From: JBBDWZ01 sp050732575
Lineage (GTDB): Bacteria; Gemmatimonadota; Gemmatimonadetes; Longimicrobiales; RSA9
DNA length: 6,738 bases
Assembly (NCBI GenBank): GCA_050732575.1
Contig: JBOHRF010000283.1
Location: forward strand, 1 to 6,738
Reading direction: 5' to 3'
The notes beneath the pieces are model-generated. The model saw only the letters and a program-made list of their open reading frames with translations. It made no database searches and had not been told where the DNA came from. Numbering within the stretch: position 1 is the first letter of the stretch; each line of letters opens with the position of its first letter. This document shows, one piece after another, positions 1 through 5,035 of this stretch. Made by a program: the position numbers and the translations under genes.

Positions 1-1623
1 AGCGGCGGACTGCTGTTCGGCTGCAGCACTGACCTCTTCCGCGCTGGCCGCGTGTGATTCAGCAGTCTGCCCCACTTGATGGACAGTCTGCTCTACGCGT
101 TGCACAGCGCGCTGGTTTTCCTCGGCGGCCGCGGCCACGCTCGCCGCCGCGTCACGTACCTCAACGACCGCGGCCATGATCTCCTCGAAGGCAGCTTCCG
201 CGCCCTTAGAAACTTCTTCCACGCCGCTGACCTTGTCCGAGCCGTCGCTCATGGTCTCGACCACCTTACCGATCTGCTTCTGGATGAACTTCATGGTGGT
301 CGCAACTTCGTCCGCGGCGCGAGCGCTGCCATCGGCCAGTTTGCGAACTTCTTCGGCCACCACGCCGAAGCCGCGGCCGTGCTCGCCTGCGCGCGCCGCC
401 TCGATGGCGGCATTCAGTGCCAGCAAATTGGTCTGCCGAGCGATGCCCTGAATGGTTTCTACGAAGGTCGAGATGCGCTCCGAGAATTGTTGCAGTTCAT
501 CCACCTCACGGCCCGACGAGCGCACCACTTCCTGAACTTCGATGAGCGTGCCCAGCGCCCGTTTGATGTCACGACGCTTACCCTCCGCCAGTCCGCGGAT
601 CTGCTCGCTCAGATCGCGCATGCGTTCGGTCGTTACCTCCATCTCCCGTGCCCGCTTCTGCATCTCACTCAGCGCATCATCAATGGTGCGCAGACCGGCG
701 GCCTGCTCTTCTGCACCCGTGGTAATGCCGACCATGGCCGTTGAAACTTCACCGCTCGAGGCGGCCACCTCTTCCGAGATGCTGGACAGGTCGGATGCAC
801 TGGCGCCAATGCGCCGAGCCGTGGACACCGTTTCGCCCACGACGGTTCGGAATTGGTTGGCCATACCGGTGAAGGCGCCCGCCAGTACACGAAACTCGGC
901 TGGCATGCGGCCGTTCACGGCCACGTTCAGATCGCCGCCACCAAATTCGTTGGCGGCCAGGACCAGCCGGTGCAGCGGGCGATCGATGGCGCGGAAGGTT
1001 TGGAAACCGAGGATGGCGGCAATGGAGGCCGTGATGGCGACTACAATGAGCAGCCATCTCTGGCTGGCCTGGGCGCCGTTGCGCAGAAGATCAGCTTCGC
1101 CCACGGCCTTGGCCGTTTCCGCCACATTCAGGGCCACGAATTGGGCACGGAGTTGTTGTACGCTCGGTGATGCCGCATCGATCTGCCTGATGGCAGCGGC
1201 CTGCCGGCCGGCTTCCAGGTCGCGGTGCGCGGCCCGGTACGCACGTTCCACGGCATTGTGCAGTGCTGCGATTTCGTTGAGGTTCGCTTTTTCGTCCTGC
1301 GTAAAGCCGGGCAGCTGCTGATACCGGTCCAGCCGCTGTTTGACCTCCGTGGCCAGACTATCGAAGGCATTCAGGGTGGCCCGGTCACGCGCCACCATGT
1401 AGTGCTCACCGGTTGCAATCTGGTCGAGCACAGCGGTCTGCAGACGGGCGCGCGCATCGGCGCTGTTGTGCATGCGGCCCAGGCTCGAGTCCACGTTGTC
1501 GGCAAACTGGCCCAGCGTCGAGTCGCTGACATACCAAACGACGATGGTCCCGAGCAGGCCAAGGCTGAAGGCGGCCAAAAGCCGGCCCTGGATACGGTCC
1601 AGGAACGACAAGATTATCATCAT
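1..1623 (-). CDS. Methyl-accepting chemotaxis protein, C-terminus cut by window edge
   Basis: A transmembrane chemoreceptor that would sense a periplasmic or membrane stimulus and control CheA/CheW kinase arrays. The minus strand is open without a stop from the ATG at 1623 to the left edge, giving 541 codons; the stop lies outside. Visible order: TM1 about residues 15-32, a periplasmic segment of about 155 residues that looks helical (four-helix-bundle type, inferred), TM2 about 190-208, HAMP about 209-262 (Pro216), then the coiled-coil signalling domain. The hairpin tip is unmistakable: RQTNLLALNAAIEAARAGE from residue 396, followed by HGRGFGVVAEEVRKLAD. Methylation-type Glu/Gln clusters lie near 305-307 (AEEQAA) and 501-504 (EENQ), about symmetric around the tip. 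Two ATG codons are adjacent (1623 and 1620); no good Shine-Dalgarno precedes them, and no other in-frame start exists in the nearest 60 bases upstream. No che genes are in the window, so its ligand and array partners are unknown. Confidence 0.95.
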   Translation of the reverse strand, partial: MMIILSFLDRIQGRLLAAFSLGLLGTIVVWYVSDSTLGQFADNVDSSLGRMHNSADARARLQTAVLDQIATGEHYMVARDRATLNAFDSLATEVKQRLDRYQQLPGFTQDEKANLNEIAALHNAVERAYRAAHRDLEAGRQAAAIRQIDAASPSVQQLRAQFVALNVAETAKAVGEADLLRNGAQASQRWLLIVVAITASIAAILGFQTFRAIDRPLHRLVLAANEFGGGDLNVAVNGRMPAEFRVLAGAFTGMANQFRTVVGETVSTARRIGASASDLSSISEEVAASSGEVSTAMVGITTGAEEQAAGLRTIDDALSEMQKRAREMEVTTERMRDLSEQIRGLAEGKRRDIKRALGTLIEVQEVVRSSGREVDELQQFSERISTFVETIQGIARQTNLLALNAAIEAARAGEHGRGFGVVAEEVRKLADGSARAADEVATTMKFIQKQIGKVVETMSDGSDKVSGVEEVSKGAEAAFEEIMAAVVEVRDAAASVAAAAEENQRAVQRVEQTVHQVGQTAESHAASAEEVSAAAEQQSAA

Positions 1624-1659
1624 GTATAGGTTGGAGATGTAACCGGGGGGCGCTGAAGA

Positions 1660-1688
1660 AGTTACGTGGCTCCGGGCGGCGCAGTCAA
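1660..1688 (-). promoter_or_regulatory. Possible sigma70-type promoter for the chemoreceptor gene
   Basis: On the minus strand a TTGACT box (1688-1683, five of six matches to the -35 consensus) is followed after 17 nt by GTAACT (1665-1660), or after 18 nt by TAACTT. The -10 match is poor (2-3 of 6), so this is only a candidate. It lies about 37 nt upstream of the ATG at 1623, a sensible distance. I do not see a convincing sigma28 flagellar-type promoter. Confidence 0.3.
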
Positions 1689-1696
1689 CAGCGTTC

Positions 1697-1725
1697 TTGC
1701 CCCGCCCGTCACAGGGACTGACAAT
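1697..1725 (+). promoter_or_regulatory. Possible sigma70-type promoter for the DUF1707-ABC operon
   Basis: TTGCCC (1697-1702) and GACAAT (1720-1725) are separated by 17 nt, each matching four of six bases of the -35 and -10 consensus. The -10 lies about 28 nt before the ATG at 1754. The -35 of the divergent minus-strand candidate ends only 8 nt to the left, so the two promoters would be back to back. Inferred from consensus matching only. Confidence 0.3.
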
Positions 1726-1739
1726 TAGGATCCAGGACC

Positions 1740-1744
1740 GAGGA
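1740..1744 (+). promoter_or_regulatory. Ribosome binding site that decides the ATG at 1754
   Basis: GAGGA stands 9 nt before the ATG at 1754. It supports this start over an in-frame TTG at 1697, which has no comparable site and would overlap the candidate promoter. Confidence 0.6.
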
Positions 1745-1753
1745 CATCGCCTG

Positions 1754-2431
1754 ATGAAGCCTGAACGCACCGACCCACGCTCCACTACGCCGCGCTCCCG
1801 TCGCGATGAAGTCATTCACGCTCTTTCCACGGCATTCGCGCAGGACGATCTCAGTGTGGAAGAGTTCGAGCGCAGAGTCGACATTGCTCATCGTGTTCAG
1901 GATGTAAACGAGTTGAATGCGCTTCTGGCCGATTTGCGCGTGGCGCCACCGCCTGTGCCCGCCGGCCAAACCGCCAGCGTACCCGCCCCCCGGCCAGCGC
2001 CACTTCCCACGGAAGTCCGCGAGCGCGATACCATGGTCGCCATCATGGGAGGTGTGGAGCGGGCAGGCCCCTGGGTGCCAGCGCGCTCGAATCAGCTTTT
2101 TGCCTTGATGGGTGGCATGGAGCTGGACTTTCGTGAGGCGCGTATGCCTGCCGGCGTGACGGAAGTCTCCATCTTCTGTGGAATGGGGGGTGTAGAGATC
2201 ATCGTGCCGCCCGGCCTGGTCGTAGATGCCACGGGCGCAGCCATAATGGGCGGCTTTGCGCACCTGGCACCGCCACCACCGGCGGATCCCCATGCCCCGG
2301 TCCTGCGCGTGCGCGGGCTGGTCATCATGGGCGGAGTGGATATTCAGGTGCGTCAGCCCGGAGAAACCGCAAAAGATGCCCGTCGCCGCGCGCGTAAGGA
2401 GAAGAAGCGCCTGCGCCGCGAGAATCAATGA
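1754..2431 (+). CDS. DUF1707 (SHOCT-like) and LiaF C-terminal-like domain protein
   Basis: A 225-residue protein with two recognisable parts. Residues about 12-60 match the DUF1707/SHOCT-like pattern (RRDEVIHALSTAFAQDDLSVEEFERRVD, then a leucine-rich helix ending LLADLRV), a short helical module common at the N-terminus of envelope-associated proteins. After a Pro/Ala linker (about 61-90), residues about 94-205 resemble the C-terminal domain of LiaF / cell-wall-active-antibiotic response proteins, with five MGG turns at residues 98, 119, 144, 165 and 192. LiaF in Firmicutes restrains an envelope-stress two-component system, but LiaF proper has N-terminal membrane helices; here there is none, and no signal peptide, so a soluble cytoplasmic protein is expected. 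The C-terminus is strongly basic (RRRARKEKKRLRREN), possibly for membrane or nucleic acid contact (inferred). The stop overlaps the ABC exporter start by ATGA, indicating translational coupling and a related job. The exact function is unknown. Confidence 0.85.
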   Translation: MKPERTDPRSTTPRSRRDEVIHALSTAFAQDDLSVEEFERRVDIAHRVQDVNELNALLADLRVAPPPVPAGQTASVPAPRPAPLPTEVRERDTMVAIMGGVERAGPWVPARSNQLFALMGGMELDFREARMPAGVTEVSIFCGMGGVEIIVPPGLVVDATGAAIMGGFAHLAPPPPADPHAPVLRVRGLVIMGGVDIQVRQPGETAKDARRRARKEKKRLRRENQ

Positions 2432-4299
2432 GCGAACCCGGACATCACGAAGAAGAAGCGCTCGGAAAAGCCTACGACGCGCGCCTGATGCGCAGGCTGC
2501 TCCACTATTTGCGGCCTTATCGAGCCCGTGTTGCGCTCACCATCACGCTGTTGTTGTGCGCCGCTGCGCTGGAGCTGGTGGCGCCCTGGCTCACCAAAGT
2601 CGCGCTCGACCGGGCCATTCCCAACGGCAACACAAGACTCCTGGCCCTGCTGGTCGGCGTATTCGTGAGCGCCAGCCTGCTGGCGTTCGTGCTCGAATAC
2701 GCGCAGACCATCTTCACCACCTGGCTGGGCCAGCGCGTGATGTACGACCTGCGCCGCGAGGTCTTTGCCCATCTGCAGCGACTGGATCTGCGCTTTTACG
2801 ATCGCAATCCGGTCGGCCGACTCATGACCCGCGTCACCAATGACGTGGAAGTCCTCAATGAGCTGTTCAGCAGCGGCGTAGTCACCGTTTTCGGCGATCT
2901 GTTCACACTGGCTCTCATCATCGTCGCCATGTTCGTCATGGACTGGCGTCTGGCGCTGGTGACGCTGGCTGTGCTGCCCCTGGTAATGCTGGTGGCGGCT
3001 GCGTTTCGCATCAAGATCCTGGGCGCCTATCGTGATATCCGCACGCGCCTGGCCCGCATCAACGCATTCCTGCAGGAACACATCTCGGGGATGTCGGTTG
3101 TCCAGCTCTTCGATCGGGAAGCCGACACCGCCACCCGCTTTCGCAAGGTCGACCGCGATTACCTGGACGCACACCTGCGCTCCATCACGTACTACGCGCT
3201 GTTCTTTCCGGTCATTGAAGTGCTGACTTCCATCTCGCTCGCCTCCATCATTGCGTATGGGGGCAGCAAGATTCTGAATGCCACGCTGACGGTGGGTGCT
3301 ATGGCTGCTTTCCTGCAATACGCGCGTCGCTTTTTCCGTCCAATCCAGGACCTGTCCGAGAAATACAACATGCTGCAGGGCGCCATGGCCTCCTCGGAGC
3401 GTATCTTCAAGCTGCTCGACACTCCGGTGGAAATCGTCTCACCCACTTTCCCGTCTTCCTCTCTTCCGATTTCGCTTCCGGAAGTTTCAAGAGGTGAGAT
3501 CGAGTTCCGCAACGTCTGGTTTGCCTATCAGACGGTGAGTGGTGCACGCGAGGCCGGGCCCGGCGATGAGTGGGCCTGGGTGCTCAGGGGCATCAGTTTC
3601 CAGGCGCGACCCGGTGAACGCATTGCACTGGTAGGTCACACGGGCAGTGGCAAGAGCACCGTGATCAGTCTACTCATGCGCTTCTATCAACCACAGTGCG
3701 GACAGATTCTGATGGATGGCGTGCCCATCGAGCAGCTCGACCTGGTCGCGCTGCGGTCGCGCATCAGCCTGGTGCTGCAGGACATCTTCCTGTTCAGTCG
3801 CAGCGTGGAGTACAACGTTCGGCTGGGCAGCGAGCGCATCTCCGATGCGGACGTGCAGACTGCGGCCACGCGCGTGGGTGCGCGCCGCTTCATCGAACAA
3901 TTGCCGCAGCAGTATCAGACGGCGCTGGGTGAACGCGGCACATCGATATCCGTGGGCGAACGCCAACTGCTCTCCTTTGCACGCGCCCTTGCCTACGATC
4001 CGGTTGTGCTCGTGCTGGATGAAGCGACCAGCTCGGTTGACTCGGCCCTGGAGCAGCGCATTGAGGACGCGATTGCCGTGCTCATGCGCGGGCGCACTGC
4101 GCTGGTCATTGCCCATCGACTCTCCACGGTCCAGAACGCCGACCGCATCCTGGTCCTGCAACATGGCGAGCTGCGCGAACAGGGAACGCATCAGGAACTA
4201 CTGGAACGCGGGGGCCTCTACGCCCGCCTGTATGAGCTTCAGTTTGCGCGCTCGCCCCGCATCGGCGCTGGAGGTGCGGTTGATCCAGCCGCTGACTGA
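2428..4299 (+). CDS. ABC exporter half-transporter (MdlB/YheH/MsbA-like), TMD-NBD
   Basis: A 623-residue type IV ABC exporter half-transporter in the inner membrane; the substrate (drug, lipid or peptide) cannot be read from sequence. Six helices are visible at about residues 35-55, 71-93, 152-172, 174-194, 254-278 and 288-308, with the usual coupling region (FYDRNPVGRLMTRVTNDVE, from 123). The nucleotide-binding domain has A-loop Tyr367, Walker A GHTGSGKST (403-411), Q-loop Gln451, signature ISVGERQ (507-513), Walker B ending Asp531 with catalytic Glu532, D-loop SSVD and switch His563. All catalytic residues are intact and no partner half is adjacent, so a homodimer is likely. Oddities: the signature is SVGER rather than SGGQ; there is a Ser/Pro-rich stretch at about 338-352; and an insertion of roughly 12 residues follows the A-loop (about 369-382). 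The start is set by the ATGA overlap with the upstream gene, with no strong independent Shine-Dalgarno, which points to coupling. Confidence 0.95.
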   Translation: MSEPGHHEEEALGKAYDARLMRRLLHYLRPYRARVALTITLLLCAAALELVAPWLTKVALDRAIPNGNTRLLALLVGVFVSASLLAFVLEYAQTIFTTWLGQRVMYDLRREVFAHLQRLDLRFYDRNPVGRLMTRVTNDVEVLNELFSSGVVTVFGDLFTLALIIVAMFVMDWRLALVTLAVLPLVMLVAAAFRIKILGAYRDIRTRLARINAFLQEHISGMSVVQLFDREADTATRFRKVDRDYLDAHLRSITYYALFFPVIEVLTSISLASIIAYGGSKILNATLTVGAMAAFLQYARRFFRPIQDLSEKYNMLQGAMASSERIFKLLDTPVEIVSPTFPSSSLPISLPEVSRGEIEFRNVWFAYQTVSGAREAGPGDEWAWVLRGISFQARPGERIALVGHTGSGKSTVISLLMRFYQPQCGQILMDGVPIEQLDLVALRSRISLVLQDIFLFSRSVEYNVRLGSERISDADVQTAATRVGARRFIEQLPQQYQTALGERGTSISVGERQLLSFARALAYDPVVLVLDEATSSVDSALEQRIEDAIAVLMRGRTALVIAHRLSTVQNADRILVLQHGELREQGTHQELLERGGLYARLYELQFARSPRIGAGGAVDPAAD

Positions 4300-4353
4300 A
4301 CCGGGAACCGGCCTGAACCGTGGCGCCGGGCAGCGTGAGCAGGTCGCAAAGCG

Positions 4354-4375
4354 AAAAAAGGCGGCCAGAGCCGCC
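4354..4375 (-). terminator. Intrinsic-terminator-shaped hairpin, functional orientation on minus strand
   Basis: A perfect 6-bp stem, GGCGGC (4360-4365) and GCCGCC (4370-4375) around a CAGA loop, is preceded on the plus strand by six A residues (4354-4359). Read on the minus strand this is a GC stem followed directly by TTTTTT, the classical Rho-independent form. On the plus strand no T run follows, so it would terminate the ABC operon poorly. AGCG (4350-4353) and CGCT (4377-4380) can extend the stem around the A tract. No minus-strand gene lies immediately to its right. Confidence 0.5.
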
Positions 4376-4397
4376 CCGCTGCCGGATAAACCCTACG

Positions 4398-4423
4398 CGT
4401 CCCGCGTCATCCGTCACACGTCA
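4398..4423 (+). repeat. Four-copy CGTC direct repeat with exact 7-nt period
   Basis: CGTC occurs at 4398, 4405, 4412 and 4419, always 7 nt apart; the last three copies extend to CGTCA. The array ends 44 nt before the ATG at 4468, in the region expected for a promoter or operator of the downstream three-gene operon. It does not match a box I can name. It could bind a regulator as short direct repeats, or be chance in GC-rich DNA. Confidence 0.5.
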
Positions 4424-4467
4424 CGCCCCGTGCATGTTTCTTGCCCCTCCGGGAGACAGAGCGAGCA

Positions 4468-4677
4468 ATGCACTTGCTCCTGACCCTGGCCATCTTTGGC
4501 CTGGACCTTTGGGCGATCGACTCCATTTTCAGCGCACGCGCGCCGACCCGATCAAAGGTCTTCTGGACGGTAACGGTCGTCGCCCTGCCGCTGGCCGGTT
4601 TGGGCGCCTGGTGGGTGTCCGGCCGAAAGCACTTGCGTGGTGAGCCTAATGATCCAAACCCCGATCCTGGTGGTTGA
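4468..4677 (+). CDS. Small PLDc_N-like membrane protein, 69 residues
   Basis: A 69-residue protein with two predicted membrane helices (about residues 3-21 and 31-50) and a short polar tail. The pattern LDLWAIDSIF, a short polar turn, then KVFWTVTVVALPLAGLGAWWVSGRK resembles the PLDc_N domain (N-terminal membrane part of cardiolipin-synthase-type phospholipase D nucleases), which also occurs alone as small proteins of unknown role. No phospholipase HKD motif is present, so no enzymatic activity is expected. The ATG at 4468 is preceded by GGGAG (4451-4455), spaced 12 nt, a little long. An in-frame TTG at 4441 would add nine polar residues and has no better site. The 3' end overlaps the response regulator start by 29 bp, so the two are probably co-translated. 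The family match is by eye and moderately sure; the function is unknown. Confidence 0.75.
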   Translation: MHLLLTLAIFGLDLWAIDSIFSARAPTRSKVFWTVTVVALPLAGLGAWWVSGRKHLRGEPNDPNPDPGG

Positions 4678-5035
4678 TGACGATCCCAATTCCCTGGATA
4701 TCGTCCGCACCTATCTCGAATCGCGCGGCTACGCCGTGGCGACAGCTTTGGATGGCAAGGAAGCACTGGCCCGTCTGGAGGAGGTTCAGCCCGCCATCGT
4801 GCTACTGGACGTCATGATGCCGGGTATGGATGGCTGGGAAGTCGCGCGGGTGATCAAGAACCACCCGCAGTATGGTGATGTAAGAGTAATCATGCTCACG
4901 GCGCGCAGCGACTTCTCGGACAAGCACGAGGGCCTGCGTGCGGGCGCCGATGACTACTTGGTCAAGCCCATCCGATTGGAAGAGCTGGGCCAGCGCGTGG
5001 AGCGCAATCTGAAAGCCAGGGAGCGAAGCGCGTGA
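4649..5035 (+). CDS. Single-domain response regulator (CheY-like receiver)
   Basis: A 128-residue stand-alone receiver domain. The acidic cluster DDD (10-12), phosphoacceptor Asp54 (LLDVMMPGMDGW), Thr84 (MLTAR), aromatic switch Tyr103 and Lys106 (YLVKPI) are all present, so phosphorylation by a histidine kinase is expected. There is no DNA-binding or enzymatic output domain; it must act by protein contact or as a phosphate relay or sink. No histidine kinase is in the window, so it is orphan here. ATG 4649 has GGTGAG (4639-4644) just 4 nt away, a short spacing. An in-frame GTG at 4637 would add four residues, but the receiver fold begins naturally at the ATG. The gene starts inside the end of the small membrane protein gene and overlaps the EAL gene by GTGA, so output through that protein is the simplest inference. 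Confidence 0.95.
   Translation: MIQTPILVVDDDPNSLDIVRTYLESRGYAVATALDGKEALARLEEVQPAIVLLDVMMPGMDGWEVARVIKNHPQYGDVRVIMLTARSDFSDKHEGLRAGADDYLVKPIRLEELGQRVERNLKARERSA
5018..5023 (+). promoter_or_regulatory. Ribosome binding site that decides the GTG start at 5032
   Basis: AGGGAG lies 8 nt before the GTG at 5032, inside the end of the response regulator gene. It supports the non-ATG start, whose GTG overlaps the upstream TGA stop. Confidence 0.7.

Noticed and set aside
76..1321. Long open frames on the plus strand across the chemoreceptor gene (for example 76-744 and 542-1321)
   Set aside because: They lie opposite a minus-strand gene with an unmistakable chemoreceptor sequence, their translations are Arg/Ser/Ala-rich with no recognisable domain, and GC-rich codon bias produces such shadows.
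1697..1753. Upstream TTG start that would lengthen the DUF1707 protein by 19 residues
   Set aside because: The ATG at 1754 has a good GAGGA site 9 nt upstream and the extra residues are not part of the domain; the TTG also coincides with a candidate -35 box.
2425..3318. A 297-codon minus-strand open frame opposite the ABC exporter
   Set aside because: The sense strand encodes a complete exporter; the antisense product is Gln/His/Asp-rich without a fold pattern, and no promoter or Shine-Dalgarno supports it.
4298..4330. Three GAACCG repeats and a CCGGC/GCCGG hairpin just after the ABC stop as a plus-strand terminator
   Set aside because: The repeats are unevenly spaced (7 and 10 nt), the stem is only 5 bp with a 12-nt loop, and no T run follows.
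4468..4677. The small membrane protein as a phospholipase D or cardiolipin synthase
   Set aside because: Only the N-terminal membrane part is present; there is no HKD catalytic motif and the gene ends after 69 residues without sign of a broken continuation.
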